Under the pieces are notes generated by a model. It did no database searches and was not told the origin of the DNA. It saw only the letters and a program-made list of their open reading frames with translations. Shown here piece after piece: positions 53,801 to 64,000 of a stretch of 64,000 nt of DNA (positions are counted from its first letter, which is position 1; every line of letters begins with the position of its first letter). The translations under genes were made by a program, and so were the position numbers. The stretch comes from Phyllostachys edulis. Lineage: Eukaryota > Streptophyta > Magnoliopsida > Poales > Poaceae. The stretch is taken from NCBI GenBank assembly GCA_036346405.1, contig CM070548.1, positions 91,110,588 through 91,174,587 on the forward strand. The letters run 5' to 3'.

Positions 53801-56170
53801 GGATCCGGCACGCTGGGCCGGATGAGGCGTGGAGAGAGCTGTGAGCAGAGTATGGCGCAGGCGCTGGCGGGCGCTAATGTAGCGGCGGCGGCGGGCGGAT
53901 CCGACAACGGCCACGGATCCGACGGCGGCCGAAAGGGAGGAAGGCGTGGAAGCGGCACGAGGTGGTTCGGATCTACGGCATGGTCACATAAATGGTGGCA
54001 AGGGCATTGTCATATAAGAGGTAGGGTTTCTATGGCTAGGGTTTCCATAGCTCTGATACCATGTTTGGAATAAAGCATCTTGTGTATTCCAATGGGCCAA
54101 AAGCCAATATATAACATGTACAAGGTTAGAACAATAGTAAATAACACCCTACACAATATATATATCTAACAAAAATCATATAAAACTAAAAGAGAGGAAC
54201 ATCGGCTAAGAATTTGCGACTGAATGCAAATGATTAGCTCAAACACAGCAACATATAAGTTTACTGATTGACAATAGATTATAGGCAGAACCACATAATA
54301 AGGACCTGCAGAGATCCCTGAACGTGTTGAACCGTTACAATAAAAGTGTGTCCAAACAGGCAATGCAAACTTAAATTAATCCCAAAGATAAAAGAATTCA
54401 ACACCAATCCTTATTTTCAGACAAGAGCCTAAGCAGGAATACCTTGTTCTTTTTTTTAACATAAAAATACATTACATCCATGCAAAGTTTCATCCATTAT
54501 TTCATGTTTCAAAACATTTAGTTCAACTTAATTTAGTACAAATTCGAAATTCGAGAAGATAATACAGATAAAAGCACTTATGCAAAAAAAAATCTTCAAA
54601 TTAGCAGTTAGAATTTGCAATCAAGCACAACGTAGTTGACTGAAATAGACCAATGCAACCAATTATGGAGTATGCTTAGCAACCTCGCACCTAATTAATT
54701 CTTTGATTTTAAAATTCAAGGAGATGGTACAGCAAAAACTATGAAGACAAAAGATCAAGATGAACGTTGACTGATAACGTAACATAAATAAGTCTGAAGC
54801 TGGTTTGGCTAATGAAATGTAGAAACATAATCTTAAGATATCTAAACAATTACATCTGATCATTATCAGACAGTGTATTATCATGAGGGGGTGGGGGTAA
54901 GGAAGGCAGAATGAACCCACCTGAAAATGTAGGATAGTCGATTTTACTGATCTGGTATTTTGTCGGAATTCATAATACATTCCACCTTTCTCAGTTGGTT
55001 TGCATTCCTGTTTTAAGACAAGTGTCCACTGTTAACCACATGCAGATAGAAAAAAATGCATGAACTGAACTTTCTGAGAGACGCACCTTTGCTGCTGCTT
55101 CTCCAGAATTAGGCATATTCTCATAATTTTTGTACTGCTCTAATCTGGTCTGTCTGTATTTTTCACGGGTTATAGCTAGCTTCTCCCATGGTATTCCTTG
55201 AATGTCCTTTCCTTTTCTTACATCCGCTGACGAAGTATCTGGGATCTTGTCATTCTAAACAGAGAAGGAAAAACAACCATTTAGAGCACTGCAGTGTGGT
55301 TCATGTAGTTAAAACAATGATCAAGTTGCCACTCAGAAAGAAAACCACATTTATAGAAACTCTTATTGGTAAAGTTCAAGACTGGTTTATAAATCCAAAA
55401 ACTGACCAAGGGATATAACTGCTTTCTATATCCTATGTCGAGAATTAAAACAAATTGACATTAATTTAGCAATGGAAGACAGAATAGATAAAACAATGGA
55501 AGCATTTATATATCGTAGCAGGTGAAATCATAGGTAGAGAGGCGCAATCTTGCAAAAAGATAGTTGCGTAGATAGTACCAAAACTTTGGGATGATGAACG
55601 ATAGAAGACAAAACATATTGTGCAACTATGTAAGAGGACAAGCTTCATGGATTCAGACAACCCTCAAAAGTCTAAATAACAGGCAACTGCATCAGGCCCC
55701 CAAGTCTCAACAGCCAACACAAGATGCGTGAGCATTGTTGTCGTTTTCGTGGATTCAGAATGCATAATCAATGCCCCCAATCAAGCCATTTATAAACTGA
55801 TTGAATGTCTACTCCATGCGTAGTATCTAGTATACCATCACAAGTAGCATGTGGGCTAAGTAACCGAAACATATCAGCAGCTGAGCAGCATACAAGTGTC
55901 CTACACTTGTAGTTATAGTTATCAGTGGAATAATGATCTAGTAACCCAACAAGAACTGCATTTAAAAACAATGTTGTATCGACTTGACTCCAAATGCAGT
56001 GACGCAACAATACAAAATAACGGACATACCGACTGGCCGTACTCTTCATTCTCCGAATCGGAGTCCCTAATTCCGCGCTCTTGGTGCTCATCGCCCATGT
56101 CATCAGCGGGCTCATCCATGTCATAATCATCCTCCATGTCTTCGATGTGGTCTTCGTGATAATTGGACAT
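41861..56170 (-). CDS. WD40-repeat protein (C2A9.03-like family), 446 residues
   Basis: Nine coding exons on the minus strand: 56170-56030, 55254-55087, 55007-54921, 44112-43978, 43872-43762, 43351-43260, 43183-43078, 42492-42406 and 42274-41861. All introns have GT and AG ends and the sum, 1341 bp, is in frame with one stop, giving 446 residues. The N-terminus is strongly acidic (EDMEDDYDMDEPADDMGDEH), followed by a helical stretch (IPWEKLAITREKYRQTRLEQ). WD-type blades fill the rest; the clearest is GHWDYSFASAWSPDGRTFAT and GNQDKTCRIWDARNL in the last exon. This layout matches the plant proteins usually named uncharacterised WD repeat-containing protein C2A9.03-like; the molecular role is not known to me. 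The intron between exons 3 and 4 is about 10.8 kb because of the copia insertion 44169-54171, yet its splice sites are intact. Likely a single-copy, functional host gene. Confidence 0.9.
44169..44278 (-). repeat. 3' LTR (110 bp) of the WD40-intron copia
   Basis: TGTTTGGAATAAAGCATCTT ... ATATATATCTAACA, 106 of 110 positions identical to 54062-54171. Very short for a copia LTR. Confidence 0.93.
44350..48972 (-). pseudogene. Second copia polyprotein (B) nested in the same LTR pair
   Basis: On the minus strand a PBS-like TGGTATCGAGCC (48965-48954, one base short) precedes a gag with STLRALASEWENRLQAGEG, VDDFALRLNTLL and ESLLDLSTMTIEAL (48228-47665). RT motifs follow, in shifting frames: HAISLKWVFKLKKAKFGG and HRMDVKSAFLSAT (46215-45400), KHKARLVAR (about 45570), FRMSDLGP and SFYLGIEVRE (45180-45060), and DLAFAVG ... 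RILRFVAGT (44860-44760). RNase H is almost gone; SDFFTNLF remains near 44440. There are frequent shifts, and the region is enriched in CGCC/GGCGA words. The large antisense frames here (for example 45958-46437) are shadows. Confidence 0.7.
44365..44430 (-). repeat. Direct-repeat block, distal copy
   Basis: ACCAAGCATATGCTAAGATGCTAGTCTAAG-type sequence, matched at 49120-49250. It probably marks the U3/3' tail shared by polyproteins A and B. Confidence 0.8.
49110..49260 (-). repeat. Direct-repeat block, proximal double copy
   Basis: CCAAGCATATGCTAAGATGC followed by TAGTCTAAGATGTCGCCCTAG, present twice in a row here and once at 44365-44430. On the minus strand a TATA-like CCTATAAATTTG lies just beyond (about 49105), which suggests that this is the start of a second, internal LTR-like region. 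Confidence 0.75.
49290..54048 (-). pseudogene. First copia polyprotein (A) of the WD40-intron element
   Basis: Minus strand, in copia order. A zinc-knuckle remnant RRGGHMYRDC lies near 52650. The protease motif LWILDSGASFHMT is near 52390. Integrase pieces include DLVQSDVWGSTPFV and VIFMDDYCRHT (51909-51709) and VFRADSAGEYLS (about 51620). RT pieces are CKWVYKIKTRLDGFLERYKA and ETFAPVAHMTTVRTLLA (50696-50436), MDVKNAFLNGELREVYMQPP, CSLYGLKQAPRAW and the YVDD box near 50170. RNase H at 49520-49290 reads DSTGAISIARDPVKHKLTKY and ends TDFFTKARDF. Many shifts; not functional. The gag part between 54048 and 52700 is poorly conserved. Confidence 0.8.
53490..53520. repeat. Poly-T tract
   Basis: About 30 consecutive T on the plus strand, poly-A in the sense of the element, within the gag part of polyprotein A. 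It may be slippage or the tail of a lost retroposed insert. Confidence 0.9.
54062..54171 (-). repeat. 5' LTR (110 bp) of the WD40-intron copia
   Basis: See the distal copy at 44169-44278. The LTR is directly followed (minus strand) by the PBS at 54060-54049. Confidence 0.93.
54177..54920 (-). other. Original part of the WD40 third intron
   Basis: AT-rich intron sequence between the copia element and the third coding exon, ending at donor GTGGGT (54920). No gene or repeat recognised. Confidence 0.6.
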
Positions 56171-56202
56171 GGATCCTCTCCTAAGAGAGAAGCGTCCCTA
56201 GC

Positions 56203-56787
56203 CTGCAAACAGAACATCATCACCATCAGCAACCACGCCCTCACTGAAACGAACTGAGCAAGCAAACAAGCGCCTCTAGAACTTTCCACACCCATCCACT
56301 AACAGCAGTTGCCAATCACAACAACAAATACTAGAAGCTCTTCGCAGTTTCCATCAGCAACTAGGCAGCTTCTAGCATCACATACCGTTTGTCTGTTCTA
56401 AGTTCTAAGCACTTGCGGATTAAGCAAACACGAAGAAAAAATCAGCACCAAATGGAACGAAGTCAACACAGGGTAGAATTCCCAAGCATATCAACAAGGA
56501 GAAGAAAAAAAGCAAACACAGAGTCAACAGTCACATCATTATTAGCAGACTAATCACCCCCAGAACCGAAAAAATCCTTCCCCAAAATCCAAAAAACAAA
56601 CGCGCTTTTTCCTCAAATCAGGCTCATACACCATCAATCCCCCACGCCCCACGCTCCAAACCCTAGACCCCGCCGCCTCAAACCGCCCATCACCCAGATC
56701 TACCCTAATTCGAACAGATCACCGTTTCTCACCACTAAAACCCCCAAAAAAATCCCAAAAAACGAAGAAGTAAAGGACTGGACGCAC
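56203..56787 (-). promoter_or_regulatory. 5' UTR intron of the WD40 gene
   Basis: A leader exon ending GGGCCAG at 56788 is followed by donor GTGCGT, and acceptor TTTGCAG at 56203 leads into 32 bp of leader before the ATG at 56170. Leader introns are common in plant housekeeping genes and often raise expression; that is inference here. Confidence 0.6.
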
Positions 56788-56910
56788 CTGGCCCGATCAA
56801 GCGGGGGTCGAATCGGCCGCCGGGGGGAGCGGAGAGGGAAGCCTGCGCCTCAGACGACGCCGCCCGAGCCGAACCGAGACGGAATCCCCGGTAATATAAG
56901 CGACGGGGAG
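56788..56910 (-). promoter_or_regulatory. Core promoter and first leader exon of the WD40 gene
   Basis: GC-rich leader downstream (minus strand) of a TATA-like CTTATATTAC (56900-56891). Transcription probably starts around 56865. Confidence 0.45.
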
Positions 56911-57841
56911 CCGCTTACTTTTTCCTCCCTTCCTAACAGCACGAATTAATTAATAATCTTTTTTCAGTTTATTTTCCCTTCCACTCTTTGGGTGTTTTCC
57001 CCTCTCCCTCGAACTGCTTTTTATCTCTAATTCCCGTCTCGTTTTCGGAATTACTTTACCGAATTGTATTCTGTGGAGAAATAATTTATTTTTCGTGCCT
57101 GTTCCTGTGTTCGTCCGTGCAGTGGGTTAGACGGGGACAGGCCGTGTCCTACTCCTATGAGGGATAACGCTGGGAGGAGGAGGTGGATAATATAGCGCGA
57201 AGCGGCGGGGTGGTGGGAATTGACGGGTTTGCCCCTACGAGGTTTGAAGGAAGTGTATAGAGATGAAGGATAATACCCGACGATCCTAGAATTTTTTTAA
57301 AAAAATAATATTAATTTAAAAGATAATTAAAAAAATAAATAGTCGAAATGAAAAATTACAAAACTAGGCAACAGGGGCTTAATAGTACCCAGAGCCCCCT
57401 GTCTCCAATTGAATTTTCGACAGGTCTCTATCGCATGTCGCTATTTCAAATGGCGACATAGATCATTTTTTTATTTTAAAATTTGGAAAACCGTTATTTC
57501 AAATGGTGATATGGATCCCGTAAATCTCTGTCACTATTCCAAATGACGACACAATCTTCTCTACAAAAGACCATCGAAACCCTAAAATTTGGGGGAAAAC
57601 TCATTTTTATTCTGGAAAAAAAAAGAGGGGAGGGAAGGGAGGGAAGCAGAGAGAAGGAGAGAAGCTAGCGAAGCGCTATCCGTCCGGTCGCTCATCTTTC
57701 ATGTAATTTTTTTAATCGAATGGATTACATAGTTTTGAATGTATGGTTACGTAGTGTAGTATGTTATACATAATCTTTTTCGGTGGGTAGTCGAGTTTTA
57801 GATATGTGGTTAATCATGAAAATCTTGTTTACGGTGCCATG
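56911..57841. other. Upstream flank of WD40 and repeat-like sequence
   Basis: 56911-57280 has no recognised feature beyond possible distal promoter. 57287-57640 holds repeated words (GTCGCTATTTCAAATGGCGACAT, variants at 57440, 57490 and 57530) that I associate with MULE-type ends in grasses; no target duplication could be checked. 57600-57665 is a purine-rich tract. Confidence 0.4.
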
Positions 57842-58225
57842 CGTCAAATATGTCGGTCGTCACCAATTTCAAAATTTACTACGGCCATGGGACTATTCTT
57901 AAGGGTCCCGAAGTGTTTGATCTGCGTTATTTCCAATCGGCGATCGCGTTCTCGCTAAGAAAGCAGAAAGCAACAGCATATGGTATACCGTGATATGGTG
58001 ATTGTTTTACTCATTCGAATTGGACCACGTTGTGTATGATTTGAGATTGAGTTGTCTTGCCCCCCGAGCAACATAGCGCACATATTAGCAGTTTGTGCAG
58101 CTCAAGGGAACAAGGTCATCGCAGTCATATGTACGCATGACGAGAGAGGAATGGTGGGATTTGATCCTTCTGACCTAGGCTTATGCCAAACCCACTCCTG
58201 CATTGGCGGCTGAATAAGAAGGGGT
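57842..58225 (+). pseudogene. Degenerate MULE-transposase-like N-terminal fragment
   Basis: From ATG 57842 the frame reads MSVVTNFKIYYGHGTILKG and then slips. In other frames DHVVYDLRLSCL and later NIAHILAVCAAQGNKVIAVI and CTHDERGMVGFDPSDLG continue up to an abrupt end before the LTR at 58274. The pattern resembles the N-terminal part of some grass MULE transposases, but I am not certain of the family. At least two shifts are present. The remainder may lie beyond the window, on the far side of the nested retrotransposons. Confidence 0.4.
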
Positions 58226-58273
58226 GGTGGTGCCGAAGAAGAAGTTGGGGACTCCAGCCACAACGCGACGATG

Positions 58274-58994
58274 TAGGATCAAGGATAACCTACTAGAGGG
58301 GGGTGAATAGGAAGTTCTAAAAATATTCTTGTTTTCTAAAATAATTTCTACAAATTTAGAACTAAGCAAGATTAATATTACAATTCAAGACATACTCAAT
58401 TCTAATAAAGCTAAAGTACCACAAGATAAGACTCTACAAGTATATCTCTAGCACAACTAAATAAGACAATATCAATTTGCTAGAAATATAAATACGAAAA
58501 GTAGAGGCAAAGAAATAACCAAATGATGACTCACTATATTTTGTCGTGGTATCAAAGACTTGCTAGTCTTCACTAGTTCACGTTGAGGAAAGCCCAAGCA
58601 ACTTGGATTGGTTCCACGAATTAAGCCTTACTCCTCGATTCCACACATTTAAATTAAGGCCAAACTATTTCAAATAAATTCAAGATTTAAACCAAGTAAG
58701 ATTGAGCATTTGTGGCATCATTCGCTTTCAAGCTACTAGACATTTGACCCCTCTTCATAGTACGGTTTACTATTCTAACAATCTGGTTTTTTATCCTTCA
58801 TTCTGCTAGACCGGTAAAACTAAAAAAATATCCTATCAACTAGATACCTTTACCTTGAGTGAGATGAGATCCTTTAACGCTCTTCCGTCTTAGTCCAAGA
58901 ATAAACCTAGTAACTTCTTGATAAAGCGAGTTAGTACAAAACACATGGTTGTCTATAATTATCAAAACACTGCAAATGGGGCATAGATTCTTCA
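58274..58994 (-). repeat. 3' LTR of a minus-strand SIRE/Maximus-like element
   Basis: On the minus strand it starts TGAAGAATCTATGCC (58994), ends CTTGATCCTACA (58274), and is preceded by a polypurine tract CCAAAAATGGGGAGAT (59010-58995). It shares the start TGAAGAATCTA and the CACCCCCCTCTAGT...GATC(C/T)TACA end with the element at 21389. The flank GACGA (58269-58273) is the candidate target duplication; the other copy would lie past the window edge. Confidence 0.75.
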
Positions 58995-59522
58995 ATCTCC
59001 CCATTTTTGGTAATTGATGACAACCTCACTAAGGAGATATAATGAATTGATTTGAATATACCAAAAGCACTAAGCAAGAGTATATTCTAGGACATGATTT
59101 AGATAGCATGTGACAAGAATATTGTAAAAGATATGAAGGGAGCATTATGCGAGCTAAGCCATCATACATGAGAGAAAGCTCCCCTGACTATATGCATAAG
59201 ATTTATATGAGTAGGACAAGCATATATATGAAAGAATTTGGACAGAGTTTCTCTTATATTTTAGGTTGAGAGAGCAACAATATAATCAATAAGATAAAAG
59301 CATTCAACCAAGCTCACACAAGGGAAATCATTATGATCACTTAGTAATATCTATAAGACAAATATAAAGAGGTTCAATAAGCTCAGACAGACAACATATG
59401 AAAGTAATAAGCTTATCCTCTATCCTATTACACACATAAAGTCCAACAAACATAAAGAGTAGTGTATTATTGATATAGCTAATAGATAGATCTTTTTCCC
59501 CTTTGGCATCAAGTACCAAAAG

Positions 59523-60995
59523 CTAAGAGGTAGGGGGAGGAGCGCCAGCCGAAGTGGAAAGAGCTGCAGGAGAAGGATCAATACGATGGCGCCGAGAGTA
59601 GGTGACGGACTGCTCAATCGAAGAGACTCGAGTGTTGATTTCAACAATATTGGTCTGAATATGTCCTTGGGCTGCTTGCATCTCCGACACTCATCCAGTC
59701 AATTGATCCAAGCATTGAAGCACAACTATGTTGGATTGATCCATGGCTGCCTGGCGAGTGTCCAAAGCCTAATAGTGACGATCTATGGCATCCATGCGAT
59801 GATCAAGAATCTCCATGTGGCGATCCACGGCGTCAAAGCAAGACACAATAGTGTTGATGCCGGTGTGCAGAGTCTCTAGCAAATGAGGATCAAGTCCACC
59901 CTGCTGCTGAGGGGCTGGCTGAGGATGTTTTGGAGCATTGTCATCACCCTGGTGAAGAGTCCGGTTCCTCAAATCTCTCTGATGGTCGCCTTTAGGCTTG
60001 TATTGCTTGTGAGGAAAAGGAAGTGCACCATTAAAGTGAGTCACTTTTAGAATGAGCTGCATGATATAGGGGGCAAAGTACATCCTCTTGCCCAAATCAC
60101 CCTTGCAAGCTGCCAACTCAGTCAGAATGAGATGCATTATATCAAACTTCTTTCCTTGCATCACAAAATCAATAACATTCCAAGCATGACCTCGAAAAGC
60201 ATCATTATTGCCGCTCCTGAGCAAGATAGTGGCCCTTATGATCCTATTGATGACGCTAGGAAGAGGTAAAAGACCTGCGACCTTACCAGTGATATATTCA
60301 GCATGGTTGGGATCATAGAACTAAGACTGCTCGGGAGTCTGAAGGGCTGGCTCAAGATGAATCTTGACATAGTCTCGTGAAGGTAAATTGAGAGCCTCCT
60401 CAAAGTGGTGCTTGGTGGCCGAGTAGCGCACTGAACCCGTCATCCAAGTGAGAGTTGCGAGAGTGGATGGAAGATGAACAGTAGCATAAAACTGACGGAT
60501 GACATCTTCATTAAAATTGCACTTGATGCTGACTATTCCATCCAATTCGGCAGCATGAAAACGTGAATAGAGACCTTCATATCCGGTTTGCTGATTGAGA
60601 TAAGACCAATTGATGTATTTCTAAATAGCAAAATGCTTGTGGACAAACACATGATTATATGTATCCTCCTGAAATAAAGTGTGGAACCTCGGATCTGTGG
60701 CTGTCCTTGCCATCTCATACTGGTTCTTGTGCCTTAATCTCATGAAATCCTCATTTTTTATAGAGCGAAGGTCAACGCGAGGTTCTGGCGAAAATTGTTG
60801 TTCGGCGTCATCTGCTTGGTAATCTTCATCCATGTCAACACTGGCATTGGGCACTGGAGATAAAGAGGGTGAATTCTCCTTTTCATTATTGTCGGAGCCG
60901 CTATGCTCAACGGGAGGACGATAAGTGGCCTGCCAGGGAGGACGAGAACGAGAAGAAGAGGCCCCGGGATCGCCAATGTTCTTGGTCATTGCCAT
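59523..60995 (-). pseudogene. Plant-transposon-protein ORF of the SIRE-like element
   Basis: ATG 60995 opens MAMTKNIGDPGASSSRSRPP, then an acidic low-complexity region, then a globular part: RFHTLFQEDTYNHVFVHKHF, NEDVIRQFYATVHLPSTLAT, YSATKHHFEEALNLPSRDY and GRRMYFAPYIM-type sequence (seen as GKRMYFAPYIMQLIL). This order recalls the 'putative plant transposon protein' family found in grass LTR elements without pol; the name is from memory. A C-terminal coiled coil follows (DAVDRHMEILDHRMDAIDRH), ending near 59523. Three or four in-frame stops (about 60619, 60320, 59767) show decay. Function unknown. Confidence 0.6.
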
Positions 60996-61680
60996 GAATA
61001 CTGGAGAAAGATCGAGACCAAAAACTGATAAGATGGATTTAAATGGGAACCCAAATAGGCATTACTCTAGCAGGCTACCAGATCAAGAAGTGTCGGGTCG
61101 GTTAGACCGCAATACAGATCGACCATCGGGTACACGCCAGATCGACGGCTGGCAGAGAAAAAACCCTAGAGGTTCAACTCGTCAATCGGAATGGACAACA
61201 AAGGGCAATCATACATCATACATTGATTCATGATAACAATGTATCCATACGAAAGATAAGATGAAGGGCTAACAAGAAGTCTAGATCGATTTGAGGAAAA
61301 GAACGGAAGAGAGAAAGAACCTTCGGGATGGAGGAGAACCGGCGGCGAGGAAGAGGAGGACCGACGGCGGGGAGGAAGACCTTGAAACCAACGGCGGAGA
61401 TGATACACTCACGAGGGTGACGACGAGGGTGCGGGAGGGAAAGGGTGAACCATTGGGGGGGGAGGGGGGATAAAAACGAAATGGTGAAAACAAAGAAACC
61501 GACAGAGAGATAAAAGAAGTGGGGAGATGGTCATTAACTGCTCAAGTGCGGTCAGACTGACGAAGGAATCCCGGTCAGACCGGGCATATAACTGCAAATT
61601 GACCGGCCTGACACCTGCGGGTTGATCACAATGCAGAGAAGAAGATACAGATTTAAGCAGAAATTGTGTGTTGTTCTTAC

Positions 61681-62742
61681 TGTTGGAAATATGCCCTAGA
61701 GGCAATCATAGAGATGATTATATTTTATTATGTTCATAATATTGGATAATATTTTATCATGTTCCTTGAATGAATCATTGGTTATGAAGACTAACAAGTA
61801 TGTGACTTGTTGGTAAAATTCTTAACTTATATGATGTCGTTCTAAATGAATCCCTGGTCGGATGTCAATGGTCGGAACACCAGTGAATCTTTCGACCAGC
61901 ACATGTATTGATTGATGACCATGTTTCACCAGTCATGTATATAGAGATATTGAATCAATAATGTGGACATATTTTAGAGAACGTGGGGTTGGATTGACCC
62001 ACCTTGAGACACTATTGAGATTGTTATGATTCTATGTGTCGTTAGTTGGTCTCAAGCAATGATGATGTATAATCCTTAGACCGAGATCAAGATAGTTTCC
62101 TACATGTGTAATAGCACTCTTAGGTTGCCAATCGCTACCCGTGAATCGGGTAGCTATAAAGGTAGCTTTGTATGCTATGAAACATGCGGAGGAATGTGAC
62201 TAGTCAGATATGGGATTTGTCCCTCCTAACATAACAGGAGAGATGTCTCTGGGCCCCTCGTTGTGGTCGGATAAAGAAAGTGCATGGCCATGCCACTAGA
62301 GGTCGAAGTGTTCGACCACGTGAAGTTATCCGACACTCAATCGAGAAAGTATTGAACAGTCCATGGACGACACAACATCTCACCTGGAGTTCAACCAGAC
62401 ATCATGAAGCAAAAGGAGTATACACGAGTAGGTCGCTTAGTTTGATCAGTTACGGACTGGTCGTATAGAGATACGAGCTGGTCGTAGACTGGTCGAACGT
62501 AATCATAGAGTGGTCGTAAACTAGTCGTGAGGAGTTACAAACTAGTCGTGACCAAATACGAACTGGTCGTATAGAGATAGGACCTGGTCATAAGTGATGA
62601 GGACCAGGCTGCTCCAACTCTTCTTCCGTTGACTCTGCGCGTCTGGTGGTAACGATCTGTGATTATCTACTTGCTTGGCTTCCTGGTTTATGTGGTAATT
62701 TTTTTTGATTTGTTGCTATCGTAGCCTACCCGTATCCCAACA
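61681..62742 (+). repeat. 5' LTR of the BARE/Angela-type element
   Basis: TG...CA ends, 1062 bp. The part 62440-62600 holds several copies of ACTGGTCGTA/AACTAGTCGT-like words. The PBS starts two bases after the end (62744). Confidence 0.8.
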
Positions 62743-62756
62743 GTGGTATCAAAGCC

Positions 62757-64000
62757 ATCCTGGGTAGTTTTTGATCTAGATCGATCGCATATAATTGATA
62801 TGCAGTAGTAGTAGATTGGATCTATTACTGGTCAGGTCTGGAAATCTAGATCGGTTCATAGAGATGGAACAATCTAGGCCCTAGTCGATAAGATCGATCG
62901 GTTTTTCTGTGGTAGTAGATGGGTTTACGAGGAGGTTTGAGCTTATAAGGACTAGATGGTTTATTGCGTTTGTTCACGGCCATACTGCATATTACTCCTA
63001 CCAGTCGGAATTCCGCCATCGGAGTGTGCCGCATTATGTGGTCGTATCAAGGCATTGATCGAAATGGTTCGGAATAGGGTTAATATGATTAATCCGATGA
63101 TTTCGAAGGCTCGGTTACGTGAATAAGATTCATGTCTCGGAAAAATTTTCCGGCGCCGCCGCCTCGACCGGCAAGAAGCGCCGCCTTCAACCCTCGCCGC
63201 TAATCGGCTAGCAAGACCGCCGTCTCGGGTATTCGCATCGCTGCTACCGTAGGTAGTGTGTGTTCATGTCGCTCGATAGAATTGGATTCTATGCATAACT
63301 TGCTTTTGCAGGGAATGATGTGAATAGTATGACCCATAATGTATGATATGCATGTATGTGTGTAATATTCATGACCTGCGTGTCATGCTTATTGCAGCCC
63401 AAGGTTGTCTATATTTGTATAACGGTCTGCGTGTCGACTTGTGATGCTTCTTCACTCCTTGTGATTCATTACTAGTGCTATTAGTGGGAGTACTTGGAGG
63501 AGTCGACCACTCGGAGACATGGCGAACAGGATGCATGGCGATGGAGATCACCATGTGGAAGGGTCATACTATATCATAATGCAATTTGATTGTCTGTGAA
63601 TGCCTTTATATTCCTGTTCTTTTATTTCTATGTATGATATTTAAATGCTTGAATGCTTTTAACATGGTAGAAGTAAAATTCCCTCACATAATATTAAGTT
63701 AAAATTGATGCCCTCCCAATGGCTGCACCATCCAAAGTCATGTATTTTAATGGTAGGTCTTGCTAAAGCAGAGTGCCATTAATATTACTTGACTAGATGG
63801 GTTTGTGTCGGACACTTACTCGTAAAGCATTGGTTTAACTTGACAAGGTCATCATAACAGTTATGGACCTTGGGGCACAGGGTTGGGTGCCGGAGCATAG
63901 AGATGCTGCCCCAACAACAAGAGTCATATAGATATATGATTAGCAAAAGGTTGCTTACCAAATTCACTAATCTTCTAGCAGTGATGCCAAAGCTCACTAG
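62757..64000 (+). other. Leader of the BARE/Angela-type element
   Basis: No coding region recognised. Contains a short GC-rich part (63140-63250). Small open frames on the minus strand are not supported as genes. Confidence 0.5.

Larger units (their letters stand above)
44169..54171 (-). mobile_element. Ty1-copia composite element in the WD40 intron, 10.0 kb
   Basis: Bounded by 110-bp direct LTRs (44169-44278 and 54062-54171; four differences) with a perfect 5-bp duplication AAAAT (44164-44168 and 54172-54176). Read on the minus strand, the PBS TGGTATCAGAGC (54060-54049) follows the 5' LTR and a polypurine tract GAGAGGAGAGG (rc of 44279-44289) precedes the 3' LTR. The interior holds two separate copia polyproteins in the same orientation: A (about 54048-49290) and B (about 48960-44600). 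The orientation is the same as that of the host WD40 gene. Confidence 0.9.
58274..61680 (-). mobile_element. SIRE-like non-autonomous retrotransposon, 3' part
   Basis: LTR, polypurine tract and one ORF (60995-59523) on the minus strand, with a leader of about 700 bp (61680-60996). No pol genes occur between the ORF and the polypurine tract. At 61681 it is interrupted by a plus-strand BARE/Angela-type element; its own 5' LTR should lie beyond 64000. Confidence 0.65.
61681..64000 (+). mobile_element. BARE/Angela-type copia element, 5' part, runs off the window
   Basis: The sequence starts TGTTGGAAATATGCCCTAG, the well-known start of BARE/Angela/WIS LTRs of grasses. After a 1062-bp LTR ending CGTATCCCAACA there is a PBS TGGTATCAAAGCC. 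What follows to 64000 is a non-coding leader, as in BARE elements, whose gag starts far downstream. The 5-bp upstream flank is CTTAC (61676-61680); the far end is not in the window. Confidence 0.8.

Overview
This is nuclear DNA from a plant, almost certainly a grass (Poaceae). There are no bacterial operons. The genes have GT-AG introns and TATA boxes, and most of the window is nested plant transposons: Ty1-copia of SIRE/Maximus-like and BARE/Angela-like type, Mutator-like elements, a CACTA remnant, hAT and other miniature elements, and solo LTRs. No rRNA, tRNA or CRISPR array was seen. The only clearly functional host gene is a 446-residue WD40-repeat protein on the minus strand (coding exons 56170 to 41861). 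Its third intron has swollen to about 10.8 kb by insertion of a 10-kb copia element.

Left third (1-12389): a small Mutator-like element, a hAT miniature element, a decayed copia element (2589-11077, target duplication GTACA) whose 3' LTR holds a CACTA remnant, and a hairpin miniature element. Between them lie the broken pieces of a minus-strand ubiquitin-conjugating-enzyme (E2)-like gene.

Centre (12390-31883): the most unusual object in the window is a 19.5-kb Mutator-like element (MULE) with ~80-bp terminal inverted repeats and a perfect 9-bp target duplication (GAAGTTGAG). It carries a MURA-type transposase, a plant-mobile-domain (PMD, MAIN/MAIL-like) gene, two divergently transcribed GRF-type zinc-finger genes (one intact, 181 residues, three exons) and a small tail-anchored coiled-coil gene. 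Three of its promoter regions carry arrays of unrelated 25-, 29- and 31-bp repeats. It was later hit by a gag-only SIRE-like retrotransposon (21389-28436) and by a solo LTR (16437-18000). Without these it is about 10.9 kb. The MULE landed between the TATA box (31943) and the coding part (12290) of the E2-like gene.

Right part (31893-64000): a 2.76-kb solo LTR, two local repeat clusters, a second E2-like fragment that like the first lacks the catalytic cysteine, a long unrecognised non-coding stretch, the WD40 gene with its copia insertion (one pair of 110-bp LTRs enclosing two copia polyproteins), a degenerate MULE-type N-terminal fragment, a minus-strand SIRE-like element with only a plant-transposon-protein ORF, and the first 2.3 kb of a BARE/Angela-type element that runs off the right edge.

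All calls come from reading the sequence and recalled family motifs. No alignment, search or expression data were used. Small errors (a few bases) in element ends and splice junctions are possible except where a target duplication fixes them.
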